Positions 43,621 through 53,478 of a stretch of 64,000 nucleotides of DNA are shown here, piece after piece. The position numbers were made by a program, and so were the translations under genes. How positions within the stretch are numbered: the first letter of the stretch is position 1; each line of letters opens with the position of its first letter. Source of the DNA: Paenibacillus shirakamiensis (GTDB taxonomy: Bacteria; Bacillota; Bacilli; Paenibacillales; Paenibacillaceae); contig NZ_JAGGLD010000001.1 of assembly GCF_017874255.1 (NCBI RefSeq), positions 806,001-870,000 of the forward strand. Direction: 5' to 3'. The notes beneath the pieces are model-generated. The model had not been told where the DNA came from. It saw only the letters and a program-made list of their open reading frames with translations, and did no database searches.

Positions 43621-44538
43621 TTATATTTGAATATATGTCTCAAGAAAAATCTGCAATTCGGCAATTCCATCCATTCTTAAGCAGTATTTCTCCATCCGGT
43701 TTTGTTCTAAATGAACACAAAGCAGACCTGCTACGCGCAGACGGCGTAAATGATGCATCATCCGATCCTCAGGCTCATCGAAATGTTGTAAAATTTCTGC
43801 AGCAGATTTGGGTTCGCCCGCTAAATAACGAAGTAACTTCAACCGTTCAGGAGCAGCTAAGGCCCTAGTAAGCCGAAGTAGGAAGTGTGGAGCTTCATTT
43901 TCATCTTCTAAAGGAAGATCTACCGGATATTGAATCAACAGCATACCATGATAAAAGCAGTAGGTATTAATAGGTCTTAGATGAATAGTCGGTAGTAAAA
44001 TTACTTGTTCAACAGGTAGCTTGTCCGATACAACTAGTCCGCCCGTAGCATAATCAATAAGAGCGAAAGGCTCCATCTTCTCAAGAAGTAGTAATTTTTC
44101 AGAGGCATCCTCTGTAAGCAGGGGGAGATAACTTGAATTGACATGTTGAAAATACACTTCGTTCCATTTGCGAAGTAGTGGAACGTAGTGATGTCTTATT
44201 GTCTCCATTTTATCCGTTGTTAGTTGAGGCAGATAGGTATGAATTTGATTGTATAATTCCCCTGAATCCGCGGTATCCAGATAATTAAGAAATGAAATCG
44301 CGTCATTATGGTGTCCGCGAATGACGGCCCAAGCATACAGAACATCATAGTCGTCAAATGGCCAGGTTGATGCCTCTGAGAATAAGGCTAGTGAGACTTC
44401 ATCTAGACGTTGATCTATATCCTCAATCCACTCATTTCCCATATCGATATCTAAAATCCATCTACGTGCTACGTAAATGAGGAAGCTTCCAAGCAGCTCG
44501 TAGACAGGTGATACATCTACTTTCACTTTATAAGCCAT
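43621..44538 (-). CDS. ArsR-family transcriptional regulator with long N-terminal domain
   Basis: 305 residues: an all-alpha/beta N-terminal region (1-210) of unknown function and a C-terminal ArsR-like winged helix (about 220-300; APERLKLLRYLAGEPKSAAE and MMHHLRRLRVAGLL mark the helix-turn-helix). No CxC or other metal site as in SmtB/ArsR is visible, so the inducer is probably not a metal. The gene diverges from the ABC-lipoprotein-kinase module and its promoter overlaps the module's, so it may control that module; this is inference. Confidence 0.75.
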   Translation of the reverse strand: MAYKVKVDVSPVYELLGSFLIYVARRWILDIDMGNEWIEDIDQRLDEVSLALFSEASTWPFDDYDVLYAWAVIRGHHNDAISFLNYLDTADSGELYNQIHTYLPQLTTDKMETIRHHYVPLLRKWNEVYFQHVNSSYLPLLTEDASEKLLLLEKMEPFALIDYATGGLVVSDKLPVEQVILLPTIHLRPINTYCFYHGMLLIQYPVDLPLEDENEAPHFLLRLTRALAAPERLKLLRYLAGEPKSAAEILQHFDEPEDRMMHHLRRLRVAGLLCVHLEQNRMEKYCLRMDGIAELQIFLETYIQI

Positions 44539-44576
44539 CAGAAAAATACCCTCCCGAATAAATGCGTTCTGTGTTC

Positions 44577-44606
44577 ATTATGAGGTTAAAATTATGCAAT
44601 TGTCCA
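44577..44606 (-). promoter_or_regulatory. sigmaA promoter of the ArsR-type gene
   Basis: Minus strand: TGGACA (44606-44601) and CATAAT (44582-44577) are 18 nt apart. A plus-strand candidate, TTAAAA (44586-44591) with TATAAT (44608-44613) at 16 nt, overlaps it. Confidence 0.5.
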
Positions 44607-44713
44607 CTATAATGAATTGACCACCTGATTATTAAACCATAAGGGGGAACTTCCTTTCAAACCCTTACCAGATGCGGTAGAATGAAAGTAGATGAGTAAA
44701 GGGGAGTTCAGCA

Positions 44714-45439
44714 ATGTTAACCGTAAATCAAATGCAAAAAACGATTGGATCTGACCCGAAAAAAGTACTGGATGGATGGAATGTACATATTCATGAAGGG
44801 GATATGATTGGTGTAGTTGGACCTAGTGGAAGTGGCAAGAGTACGTTGCTTCGTTGCTTAGCTCTAAGAGATAGTTGGACGAACGGCAACTTTACATTAG
44901 GCGGAGACGTTATTATAGATGGTGGGGGGAAGGGGAAACGTAAATTCCGTTCCCAATTTGCTTATTTGGAACAAAATCCTGAACTCTACCCGCAGAAATC
45001 AGCGCTTAAAAATGTGCTAATCGGACAAGCTGGTCAGACGGACCAATTCCGTCGTATGATTGGAATGGTTCGCTCAGATGACTATATGGGAGCTATGGAC
45101 GAACTTGAGAAGTTCGGATTACTAGATAAAGCGCATGTAAAGGCCGCACATTTAAGCGGAGGGGAAAAGCAAAGAGTTGCTATTTGCCGTGCCTTAGTGC
45201 ATGGAGCCAATTTTATTGCGGTAGATGAGCCGGTTATAGGTCTTGATAAATTTTCTGCGGAGAAAGTATTGTCGACTCTGCGTGATCTATGTAAAGAACA
45301 AAAGAAGACAGTAATTGCTGTGTTGCCTTTGGAATACGCAGAGAAATATTGTACACGACTCTGGGGAATCTATGAAGGTAGATTGCAATGGGACGTCTCA
45401 GGTAGACGTCTTACTGCAGAAGAGAAGCAGTTTCTATAG
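44714..45439 (+). CDS. ABC transporter ATP-binding protein without adjacent permease
   Basis: A 241-residue ABC ATPase of the amino-acid/phosphonate importer type. Walker [10 protein letters not shown] (about 36-44), Q-loop LEQNPE, signature LSGGEKQRVAICRAL (about 153-167), Walker B ending in AVDEPVIGLD (about 176-185) with catalytic Glu; Val replaces the common Thr of DEPT. No permease or binding protein follows; the next gene is a lipoprotein 8 nt downstream. It may serve a permease elsewhere or a lipoprotein-release type task. AAGGGGAG precedes ATG 44714. Confidence 0.88.
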   Translation: MLTVNQMQKTIGSDPKKVLDGWNVHIHEGDMIGVVGPSGSGKSTLLRCLALRDSWTNGNFTLGGDVIIDGGGKGKRKFRSQFAYLEQNPELYPQKSALKNVLIGQAGQTDQFRRMIGMVRSDDYMGAMDELEKFGLLDKAHVKAAHLSGGEKQRVAICRALVHGANFIAVDEPVIGLDKFSAEKVLSTLRDLCKEQKKTVIAVLPLEYAEKYCTRLWGIYEGRLQWDVSGRRLTAEEKQFL

Positions 45440-45447
45440 AAGGAGTT

Positions 45448-46698
45448 ATGAGGGTGCTTAGAATTTGGAAAAATAGATGGATCCAAATTGCAACAGGTTG
45501 CATGTTATTGATGCTATTAAGTGGTTGCGACTTGATAATGGACCCTAAATTATTGATGAAATCTCCCGAGCTTACCTCGGATAATCAGACTCTAAAGAGT
45601 GTCATTGATCAAAATATTCCAGGAGGCGTCCTCATTCGTCCGCGAGGCTCCAAAGATGTCAGTACCATACGAACGGTGGATTTGAATCAAGACGGTACGA
45701 AGGAAGCTGTTGTATTTTATGAGACTCCGAATGAGACCGTTAAGATTCATGGCATGATCCTCGAGGAGGCCAAAGATACCTGGACCGTCAAGACTGTTTT
45801 TGATGGGGAAGGGGATGTGCTGGAATCTCTGGAGTTCGCTGACCTGAATCACGATGGGAAGCTAGAGATTGTTGCAGGTTATTCAAGGGAAGATCAGGAT
45901 ATAGATAAGGGCCTTACGATATATAGATATGTGAGTGCTTCTGTTGAGAAAATATTTGAAATTCCCTATACGTATTTTTCAGTAGATGATTTGAATGGAG
46001 ACGGGCTGAAAGATCTTACAATTGTCTCTTTTAAGAAGGATCAATACAATACGGTGACCACTTACCAGTATGATGGTACTTTTAAGGAAATGGACAAATT
46101 ACAGCTAGAATCGAATATTAATAAATACTTGAACTTTGTGGCGGGTAATGTAACCAGTAAGCAAAAGGGAATTATTCTGGATGCCTCTATACTAACGCAT
46201 TCTGCATACTCCATTTTAATCACAATGGAACAAAATAAACTCGTCAATGTCCTCAAGCAGGATAGTATGTATAAGGATTATCCTCTACTTAGCGGAGATG
46301 TGAACAACGATAATATTCTAGAGGTGGGACAGATTTCTTTGCCAAAAGGTTGGGATTCTACTACACTTGCGGATGCGCCTCATTTCTTGGATTTTTATCA
46401 GTGGGATGGAGTTAAATCTTTGAAGATGGTGATGCAACAGTATCTGGATAATGAAGGCAGATTCGTCTTTAATTTCCCTCCAGAATTGAAGCAAGATATC
46501 ACCATTGATCCCAAGTCAGACTTAAGCAAGGATATTAAATTTACTAGAATTAGCACGAAGCAGGAAGTGGCGGAGATTAAAGTTTTTGCACTTGCGGAAT
46601 GGGACCATATAAAAGATGATTGGCAGCTTCTAATTCGAGATAATGACAAAGTAATTGGCTACCACACTTCTTATGATATGAAAGTTCTTAAACGCTAA
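45448..46698 (+). CDS. Lipoprotein with FG-GAP/VCBS-like DxNxDG repeats
   Basis: 416 residues. A basic start, hydrophobic core (WIQIATGCMLLMLLSGC) and lipobox LLSGC (about residues 23-27) give a lipoprotein. The mature part has repeated calcium-loop-like motifs: DLNQDGTKEA, DLNHDGKLEI, DLNGDGLKDL and DVNNDNILEV at roughly regular spacing, as in FG-GAP/VCBS beta-propeller proteins. It could sense ions or ligands outside the cell for the two-component system that follows. AGGAG is 2 nt before ATG 45448 and 8 nt before GTG 45454, so GTG 45454 may be the true start. Confidence 0.78.
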   Translation: MRVLRIWKNRWIQIATGCMLLMLLSGCDLIMDPKLLMKSPELTSDNQTLKSVIDQNIPGGVLIRPRGSKDVSTIRTVDLNQDGTKEAVVFYETPNETVKIHGMILEEAKDTWTVKTVFDGEGDVLESLEFADLNHDGKLEIVAGYSREDQDIDKGLTIYRYVSASVEKIFEIPYTYFSVDDLNGDGLKDLTIVSFKKDQYNTVTTYQYDGTFKEMDKLQLESNINKYLNFVAGNVTSKQKGIILDASILTHSAYSILITMEQNKLVNVLKQDSMYKDYPLLSGDVNNDNILEVGQISLPKGWDSTTLADAPHFLDFYQWDGVKSLKMVMQQYLDNEGRFVFNFPPELKQDITIDPKSDLSKDIKFTRISTKQEVAEIKVFALAEWDHIKDDWQLLIRDNDKVIGYHTSYDMKVLKR

Positions 46699-46740
46699 AC
46701 TGCTAACCGAATACCTGTATGGGCGGGTCAGAGAGGATGG

Positions 46741-47445
46741 ATGAATATGAGTAAGGTACTAATTTTGGAGGATGAAGAATCCATACGTAGTTTTATTGTT
46801 ATTAATTTGAAGAGGAATGGTTTTGAGGTCCTAGAGGCAGCAGATGGACATGAGGCTCTAGCCAAGTTAACTTCAGTTCCAGACATAGATATTGCTCTTT
46901 TGGATGTGATGGTGCCAGGAATTGACGGATTTGAAGTGTGCCGAAGAATAAGAGAAACGAATGAACGCATTGGGATTATCTTTTTAACAGCTAAAGTGCA
47001 AGAGCAGGACAAAGTCTATGCGCTTTCCGTAGGAGCAGACGACCATGTAAGCAAACCATTCAGTCCGACAGAGCTGATTGCAAGAATCCATTCGCTTTTA
47101 AGGCGAGTTAATGTATACCGGGAGACAAGCGCAAAAGTATCTTTTACATCAGGTCCTTTCACATTGGATCTAATTAGTAAGCAATTCAAAAAAGACGGGT
47201 TGGCCATTGAGCTTACACCTACAGAATTTTCATTAATTCAGTTCTTTTTGGAGAAGGAGAACACGCCGCTTAGTCGAGATCTGTTGTTAGATCATGTCTG
47301 GGGCAAGGAATACATGGGCGATCCCAAAATAGTGGATGTGAATATTCGTAGGCTTCGTCAAAAGATTGAGAACAATCCCTCTGATCCAGCTTTCCTACAA
47401 ACGGTATGGGGACATGGGTACAAGTGGAAGGGCGAAGGTCAATGA
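46741..47445 (+). CDS. Two-component response regulator, OmpR family
   Basis: 234 residues with an intact receiver: acidic pair in LILEDEESI (about 6-14), phospho-acceptor Asp in IALLDVMVPG (about 53-62), Thr in IIFLTAK and Lys in DDHVSKPFSP. The C-terminal winged helix (about 135-230) has LTPTEFSLIQFF and VDVNIRRLRQKIE. The stop overlaps the kinase start (ATGA). GAGAGG lies 4 nt before ATG 46741 and 10 nt before ATG 46747. Confidence 0.93.
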   Translation: MNMSKVLILEDEESIRSFIVINLKRNGFEVLEAADGHEALAKLTSVPDIDIALLDVMVPGIDGFEVCRRIRETNERIGIIFLTAKVQEQDKVYALSVGADDHVSKPFSPTELIARIHSLLRRVNVYRETSAKVSFTSGPFTLDLISKQFKKDGLAIELTPTEFSLIQFFLEKENTPLSRDLLLDHVWGKEYMGDPKIVDVNIRRLRQKIENNPSDPAFLQTVWGHGYKWKGEGQ

Positions 47446-48899
47446 TTAAAAAAGGGATCGGTCGACAGATCGTTCTTCATTATTTTATTGTGGTTTTTGT
47501 AACGCTTCTTATGGTGGAAGTCATCTTTATGTTTGCGATAAGAACTTACTATTATGATAGTATTTATAATCACATCGTGAACAACGCGAGCAGAACAACG
47601 GATTATTTCAAAAAGTTCGTATCCTCCATCCCTGAAGAAGATCCTACTTATTTTGCAGATATGATTCGAACCTTTGCTATTGATAATACAGAAGGTGAAA
47701 TTTTGAATCGGAATGGGGAAGTCCTCATTAATAGTACCGGATTCAAATTGGACAAACCTATTCAGACTAGCGATGTGACTCAAGCTTTAACCAATCATGT
47801 GGGAAAGTGGATTGGAAGAGAACCGGGTACTGGAGAACTTGTAATGGCCGTCTCTTCCCCTTTGCAATTCAAAGGAGAGACCCAGTACGTGGTTCGTTAT
47901 GTTACTTCTATGGAACGCGTAAATGCTAAGCTTATGAATATTACGATGCTTGCGGCATTGGTAGGTGTAATTATATTAGCCGTAGTGCTACTATTCAGTA
48001 TTGGTCTTGCAAATTCGATTGTAAAGCCGATTAACAATATACGTGCGGTCTCAGCACAAATGGCAAGGGGACGCTACGATGTTAAGGTGAAAGGCGACTA
48101 TCGATACGAATTAGGAGAACTAGCGGACACGTTGAATTATATGGCACAGGAAATCGTTCGAAGCAATCAGATTAAGGACGATTTTATTTCATCGATATCT
48201 CATGAGCTTAGAACCCCGCTTACTGGAATTAAAGGCTGGAGTGAGACGCTAACTCTTGGTGGTTTTGACCCAGAGGAGACAAAAATAGGCATGCAGATTA
48301 TCGCCAAAGAAACAGATCGTCTGATTGGACTCGTTGAAGAGATGTTAGATTTCTCTAAATTACAACAAAATGAGATGAAAATGGTCATCACTAAGGTGAA
48401 CCTCAAAGAAATTCTGCAAGAAACAATGCTAAATGTATGGGCCAAAGCCGAACAAAAACAAATTCAATTGAAGCTAGAAGATCTTTCAGAAGGTCAAGTT
48501 CTTGTCGCTGGAGATGGAAATCGTCTCAAACAAGTCTTTCTCAATCTTGTAGATAATGCGATTAAATTCTCTCCGGAAAGTTCATGGATCTTGCTGACGA
48601 TTTCTGTGAAAGAACATATGGGTGTTGTGGAAGTGAGTGATAATGGGATTGGGATAAGTACCGAACATTTGCGCCGAGTCAAAGATCGCTTTTTCCAAGT
48701 TAATCACCAAGGTGGGGGGACAGGTCTCGGGCTTGCGATTACGCAACAACTTGTAGAACTGCACAATGGCGAGATGGAAATGAGCAGTGAATTAGGTGAA
48801 GGAACTACGGTTATGGTGTCTATTCCTTTACTCGATGAGGCTGAGATGGAAGAGCTGATTACGAAGCAAATAGAGGATGCACCTGTAGAGGAGAGTTAA
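47442..48899 (+). CDS. Sensor histidine kinase with HAMP domain
   Basis: 485 residues: transmembrane helix 1 (about 11-33, VLHYFIVVFVTLLMVEVIFM), an outside sensor region (35-165), transmembrane helix 2 (about 170-195), HAMP (195-250), HisKA with the phospho-His in SSISHELRTPL (about 255), and HATPase with NLVDNAIKFSP, DNGIGI and GGGTGLGLAI. It should phosphorylate the preceding regulator. ATG 47442 overlaps the regulator's TGA and has GAAGG upstream; the longer in-frame start at 47406 lies inside that gene. Confidence 0.93.
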   Translation: MIKKGIGRQIVLHYFIVVFVTLLMVEVIFMFAIRTYYYDSIYNHIVNNASRTTDYFKKFVSSIPEEDPTYFADMIRTFAIDNTEGEILNRNGEVLINSTGFKLDKPIQTSDVTQALTNHVGKWIGREPGTGELVMAVSSPLQFKGETQYVVRYVTSMERVNAKLMNITMLAALVGVIILAVVLLFSIGLANSIVKPINNIRAVSAQMARGRYDVKVKGDYRYELGELADTLNYMAQEIVRSNQIKDDFISSISHELRTPLTGIKGWSETLTLGGFDPEETKIGMQIIAKETDRLIGLVEEMLDFSKLQQNEMKMVITKVNLKEILQETMLNVWAKAEQKQIQLKLEDLSEGQVLVAGDGNRLKQVFLNLVDNAIKFSPESSWILLTISVKEHMGVVEVSDNGIGISTEHLRRVKDRFFQVNHQGGGTGLGLAITQQLVELHNGEMEMSSELGEGTTVMVSIPLLDEAEMEELITKQIEDAPVEES

Positions 48900-48901
48900 T
48901 C

Positions 48902-49984
48902 GTGAGCCGAGAGTGGGGAATAGTGGCTAATCAGGATCAAGAATTTAGGATACGGCATGTCCAGATGGAAGCTTCCGAAATGGTGCTGCAGATCTTAATG
49001 GAAGCCGCACTCTGGATGGAAGCTCAGGGGATTGATCAATGGAAGCCTCAACAGTTTACACTTGAAGGGGTCCAAAGTTATTTTGCCTATCGTGAAGTAT
49101 TTATTATATTTGCTAATCAGGAACCTGCGGCCATGTTCACTTTGCAAAAAGGGGACTTAGAATATTGGGGCAATAAGAATAGTGATGATTATTTCTATTT
49201 GCACCGGCTTACTGTACGAGAATCTTATCGCAAATTAGGTTTGGGGGAAGCTATCGTTCATTTTGCGATAAGTTATGCTGACCGAGAATGGGGACTTGGT
49301 TTTCGATTAGATTGTCAAGGTAACAATATGAAGCTGAATCGATTTTATCAGAAATTAGGATTTAGATTCATGGGTACAGGTATCAAAAATCAAAAGCAAT
49401 ATAATCTTTATCAATGGAAGAACTACAGTCAGAATGAATTACAGGAAGCGATAGATTTCGTCTATTCGACTAAAGAAGACTTACAGTATTTACAACAGTG
49501 GTCCAGCTCAGAACGCTTTCAAGTACAGTGGGCAGGAGGCGGTTGGGATTATCCTATTTCACAGGAGACCTTCAATACTTATCTTAGTCGTGTGAATATT
49601 CCGGGAGAGTTAGGTGAATTTGTCTATACGGTGGTGCACCGCTTGACGGGTAAGCCTATCGGTTATATTAGCTTAGGTCAAATCGACCCGAAACAAGAAA
49701 CGGCACGTATAAGAAGAGTCATCTTAGGGGAAACAGAATATCGTGGGCGTGGAATTGGTAAGCAGATGCTAGAAGAGATTACTCGAATTGGATTCGAGGT
49801 TCTTGAGTTACACCGAATTAGCCTCGGAGTGTTTGACTTTAATACATCGGCAATACGTACCTATACATCCGTAGGATTCAAGCAAGAAGGGATACTTAGG
49901 GAGGCAGTACCTTTTCACGGAGAATATTGGAACTTAGTAGAGATGGCAATTTTACAGCACGAGTGGGCGAAAAAATATCAATAA
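48902..49984 (+). CDS. Protein with two GNAT acetyltransferase domains
   Basis: 360 residues. The N-terminal GNAT (about 15-165) has the acetyl-CoA loop REsYRKLGLGEAIVHFA in LTVRESYRKLGLGEA and FYQKLGFRFMG; the C-terminal GNAT (about 180-355) is RimJ/RimL-like with ILGETEYRGRGIGKQM and YTSVGFKQEGILREA. Tandem GNAT proteins can acetylate aminoglycosides, peptides or proteins; no specific substrate can be named. GTG 48902 comes two nt after the kinase stop, making it part of the same transcript. Confidence 0.85.
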   Translation: MSREWGIVANQDQEFRIRHVQMEASEMVLQILMEAALWMEAQGIDQWKPQQFTLEGVQSYFAYREVFIIFANQEPAAMFTLQKGDLEYWGNKNSDDYFYLHRLTVRESYRKLGLGEAIVHFAISYADREWGLGFRLDCQGNNMKLNRFYQKLGFRFMGTGIKNQKQYNLYQWKNYSQNELQEAIDFVYSTKEDLQYLQQWSSSERFQVQWAGGGWDYPISQETFNTYLSRVNIPGELGEFVYTVVHRLTGKPIGYISLGQIDPKQETARIRRVILGETEYRGRGIGKQMLEEITRIGFEVLELHRISLGVFDFNTSAIRTYTSVGFKQEGILREAVPFHGEYWNLVEMAILQHEWAKKYQ

Positions 49985-50024
49985 TATGTAAGCTGCATCT
50001 TAAGATAATGCAAGCAAGCATAAA

Positions 50025-50051
50025 AAAGAGCGGATCTTAGATCCGCTCTTT
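50025..50051. terminator. Bidirectional intrinsic terminator
   Basis: AAAGAGCGGATCT (50025-50037) and AGATCCGCTCTTT (50039-50051) are perfect complements; the convergent GNAT gene and glgC share it. Confidence 0.85.
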
Positions 50052-50059
50052 GAATTATA

Positions 50060-51277
50060 TTAAGATGATACCCCACCAGCTACACGAGCTGTAGGTTCGA
50101 ATACTTCTTTAATTAGACGAGCAGATTGAGGGCGGATAGCTGGTTTAGCTACCACAGTCTCATGCGGTCCAATAACCAACACTTCTTCAGCTGTACCTCT
50201 AATGATAGCTCCATCTTTAATAATAGCACCTTCACCAATAATGGCGCGATCTATAATAACATTACGGCCAATTGTAACATTAGGCATAATGATACTTTCT
50301 CTAATTTTGGAGAGACGGCCTACTTCTGTACCACCGAAGATAACAGAACGTTCTGCATATCCTTCAAAATTCGACTGATCGTGAATCATAGATCCTTTGG
50401 ATTGAAGACCACGGAATCGAGTAGAAGGAGCTGTAGAAATGGTTTCGTTGGTGAACATTGGCCATGCTTCCTTGTGTAGTTGGAATTCTGCTCTATCTTC
50501 TAAGATATCCATGTGCGCTTCCCAGAGACTATCTACCGTACCCACATCTCTCCAGTAGCCTTTAAATTCAAAAGCAAAGAGTGGGTTAACATCTTTGAGC
50601 ATATTAGGTATTACATCTTTTCCAAAATCGTGACTTGAAGCAGGGTTCTGCGCATCTTCAATCAAATGTTGTCTTAAGTAATCCCATTTGAACAAATAAA
50701 TGCCCATGGATGCAAGATTGCTTTGTGGTTGTTCAGGTTTCTCAGCAAATTCTGTAATACGGAATTGTTCGTCAATCGACATAACCCCAAAGCGGTGTGC
50801 TTCACTCCAAGCTACAGGCATAACAGAGATGGTAGCATTGGCTTGATTTTTGGTATGAGAAGCAAGCATTTCGCTGTAATCCATATGATAAATATGATCA
50901 CCTGAAAGAATTAATACATTTTCAGCACCTTGTTGATCGATGTAATCTATATTTTTATAAATTGCATCTGCAGTACCGGCATATTCATCTGATCCTGTAT
51001 TATATGAAGGAAGAAGAGTGATTCCGCTCTGGTCCGAAGTGTTCAGGCCCCATGCTTCACCTTCTCCAATATGATTGTGTAATGATTCAGCTTCATACTG
51101 TGTTAGAACTCCAATAGTGTCGATATTTGAGTTAACGCAGTTGCTGAGAGGAAAATCAATAATTCTATAACGGCCACCGAAAGGAACAGCGGGTTTGGCT
51201 TGCTTGGATGTAAGTGGAGCTAATCTACGGCCTTCACCTCCGGCGAGCAACATAGCGATACAATCTTTCTTAAACAT
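50060..51277 (-). CDS. glgC: Glucose-1-phosphate adenylyltransferase (ADP-glucose pyrophosphorylase)
   Basis: 405 residues, the usual length. [16 protein letters not shown] is the nucleotide-binding loop (about 8-23), then [30 protein letters not shown] (about 125-134), the glucose-1-phosphate-binding FAEKPEQP and the C-terminal left-handed helix of hexapeptide repeats ([20 protein letters not shown]). It makes ADP-glucose for GlgA. GGGAGGG precedes ATG 51277. It diverges from glgB-glgA, the other glycogen genes. Confidence 0.96.
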   Translation of the reverse strand: MFKKDCIAMLLAGGEGRRLAPLTSKQAKPAVPFGGRYRIIDFPLSNCVNSNIDTIGVLTQYEAESLHNHIGEGEAWGLNTSDQSGITLLPSYNTGSDEYAGTADAIYKNIDYIDQQGAENVLILSGDHIYHMDYSEMLASHTKNQANATISVMPVAWSEAHRFGVMSIDEQFRITEFAEKPEQPQSNLASMGIYLFKWDYLRQHLIEDAQNPASSHDFGKDVIPNMLKDVNPLFAFEFKGYWRDVGTVDSLWEAHMDILEDRAEFQLHKEAWPMFTNETISTAPSTRFRGLQSKGSMIHDQSNFEGYAERSVIFGGTEVGRLSKIRESIIMPNVTIGRNVIIDRAIIGEGAIIKDGAIIRGTAEEVLVIGPHETVVAKPAIRPQSARLIKEVFEPTARVAGGVSS

Positions 51278-51477
51278 GTCGTTTCCCTCCCATAGGAATG
51301 TGTGTAGTTATTTATAAACTCAAATTGGTATGATTGAAACTTGTTTATTGTTGATTACATGAAAAATTACATTTTTATTTTTCAGCACCATTTTATTTTC
51401 AAAAATTGTCATATTCATTTAAGTGCATACTGGGTAATTACTTAAGTGGTTTATGCTTATTAAAAGGCGGTGGAGAG

Positions 51478-53478
51478 ATGTCACGCATGAATACAAATAA
51501 TAAAGAAACCATTTCATCCTTAGACGTATATTTGTTCCATGAAGGTACTTTGTATCAGAGCTATCGTACACTTGGAGCTCATCTAGTTCATGAAGAGGGT
51601 AAATCCGGTGTAAGATTCACCGTTTGGGCTCCAAACGCTCAAAAGGTAGCTTTAGCTGGAGATTGGAATCAGTGGACTGGCGAGAATGCTACACTACATA
51701 AGATACCCGAATCCGGTATTTGGAGTCGTTTTTTTCCTAATATAGAGGAAGGAACTTTTTACAAGTACATGATTACGGGACCAGATGGCCAATCGTTTTT
51801 GAAAGCTGATCCTTATGCCTATCAAGCAGAGGTTAGACCAGCTACAGCATCTGTAGTCACTGATATTGATGGATACGTCTGGAATGATCGATCTTGGCAA
51901 CGCAAAAATAAGGTTCCTTATCAGAAGGCTCTGAATATTTATGAAATCCATTTCGGAACTTGGCAACAAAAGCCAGATGGATCGTTCAATACTTATAGGG
52001 AAATGGCAGACCTTTTGATACCTTACATAGTTGAAATGGGATACACTCATTTGGAGATTATGCCCCTTACTGAGCATCCTTATGATTTATCATGGGGTTA
52101 TCAAATTACAGGTTATTTTGCAGCTACAAGCCGTTATGGAAGCCCTAAGGATCTAATGTACTTTGTGGATAAATGTCATCAGGCCGGTATCGGAGTAATC
52201 TTGGACTGGGTGCCAGGACACTTTACTAGAGATGCTCATGGACTAAGGCTTTTTGACGGGACGCCACAATTTGAGTATGCAGATCCGATGAAAGCAGATA
52301 AGCCAGGATGGGGTACGCTTACCTTTGACTTTGGTAAGCATGAAGTTCGTTCCTTTCTGATATCTAACGCTCTGTTTTGGCTTGAAATGTTCCATTTCGA
52401 TGGACTTCGAGTGGATGCAGTAACTAGTATGATTCGTTTAGACTTTGAGAGAGAAGATGGCGACTTTCCGCGTAATGCTCATGGAGGAATTGAGAATGTG
52501 GAAGCCATCGAGTTCTTACGCTTACTGAATGAGACGGTTTTTGCTAAATTTCCGAATACGCTTATGATGGCAGAAGAATCTAGCGCTTGGCCGATGGTCA
52601 CTTCACCTGTACATGAAGGTGGACTTGGGTTCAATTATAAATGGAATATGGGTTGGATGAACGATACCATGGATTATATCGACTACGATTTTCATGAAAG
52701 ACCTTATCACCATAACCTGTTAACCTTTCCCATCGTGTATGCATACGGAGAAAATTACACCTTGCCTCTATCGCATGATGAAGTAGTACATGGAAAGAAG
52801 TCTCTTATTGATAAAATGCCTGGGAATTACGAAGAGAAATTCGCGGGTTTACGAGTTTTATTAGGTTATCAAATGACAAGTCCCGGTAAAAAACTTCTCT
52901 TCATGGGAGGAGAATTTGGTCAATTCATCGAATGGAGAGACCAAGGGGAGCTCGATTGGTTCCTGCTCCAATATGAGACTCACCGTAAAATGAAGGCATA
53001 TACCGCTGCGCTGAACCATTTTTACAGACAAGAAAAATCCCTTTGGGAACAAGATCATACATGGGATGGTTACGAATGGGTCACGCCACATGATGCAGGA
53101 CAAAGTATTATTGCGTTCTTACGAAAAGGGAAAAAACCATCGGATACCGTATTAGTCATCATTAATTTCCAAGCAGTCTATAGAGAGAATTATCGTCTGG
53201 GTGTTCACAAGTCAGGAAATTATGTTCAAGTGTTTAACAGTGAGTCTGCTGAGTTTGGAGGTAGTGGTCAGCAATATGATCACCCAGTGAAGACGGAGAA
53301 AGTTCCTTGGCACGAACAAGATCATAGCTTTGTCATTGACATTCCTTCATTAAGCATTTCCATTTGGAAAAAACAAGGACGGGTGAATCAACGTTCAATG
53401 GATTCAGCCAGCACTACTGAAATTAAGGTATTAGATGAGACTAAAGAGAGAGTTACACCAAGGAGGAAGAAGCCATGA
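51478..53478 (+). CDS. glgB: 1,4-alpha-glucan branching enzyme
   Basis: 666 residues of the GH13 family. An N-terminal carbohydrate-binding/Ig-like domain (about 30-130, FTVWAPNAQKVALAGDWNQW) is followed by the catalytic barrel with DWVPGHF, nucleophile Asp in GLRVDAVTSM (about 330-339), acid Glu in MMAEESSAWP and LSHDEVVHGK. The chain has an extra Ser/Thr-rich tail at the end. ATG 51478 follows GGTGGAGAG; the in-frame ATG 51406 is less likely. It overlaps glgA by four bases. Confidence 0.96.
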   Translation: MSRMNTNNKETISSLDVYLFHEGTLYQSYRTLGAHLVHEEGKSGVRFTVWAPNAQKVALAGDWNQWTGENATLHKIPESGIWSRFFPNIEEGTFYKYMITGPDGQSFLKADPYAYQAEVRPATASVVTDIDGYVWNDRSWQRKNKVPYQKALNIYEIHFGTWQQKPDGSFNTYREMADLLIPYIVEMGYTHLEIMPLTEHPYDLSWGYQITGYFAATSRYGSPKDLMYFVDKCHQAGIGVILDWVPGHFTRDAHGLRLFDGTPQFEYADPMKADKPGWGTLTFDFGKHEVRSFLISNALFWLEMFHFDGLRVDAVTSMIRLDFEREDGDFPRNAHGGIENVEAIEFLRLLNETVFAKFPNTLMMAEESSAWPMVTSPVHEGGLGFNYKWNMGWMNDTMDYIDYDFHERPYHHNLLTFPIVYAYGENYTLPLSHDEVVHGKKSLIDKMPGNYEEKFAGLRVLLGYQMTSPGKKLLFMGGEFGQFIEWRDQGELDWFLLQYETHRKMKAYTAALNHFYRQEKSLWEQDHTWDGYEWVTPHDAGQSIIAFLRKGKKPSDTVLVIINFQAVYRENYRLGVHKSGNYVQVFNSESAEFGGSGQQYDHPVKTEKVPWHEQDHSFVIDIPSLSISIWKKQGRVNQRSMDSASTTEIKVLDETKERVTPRRKKP

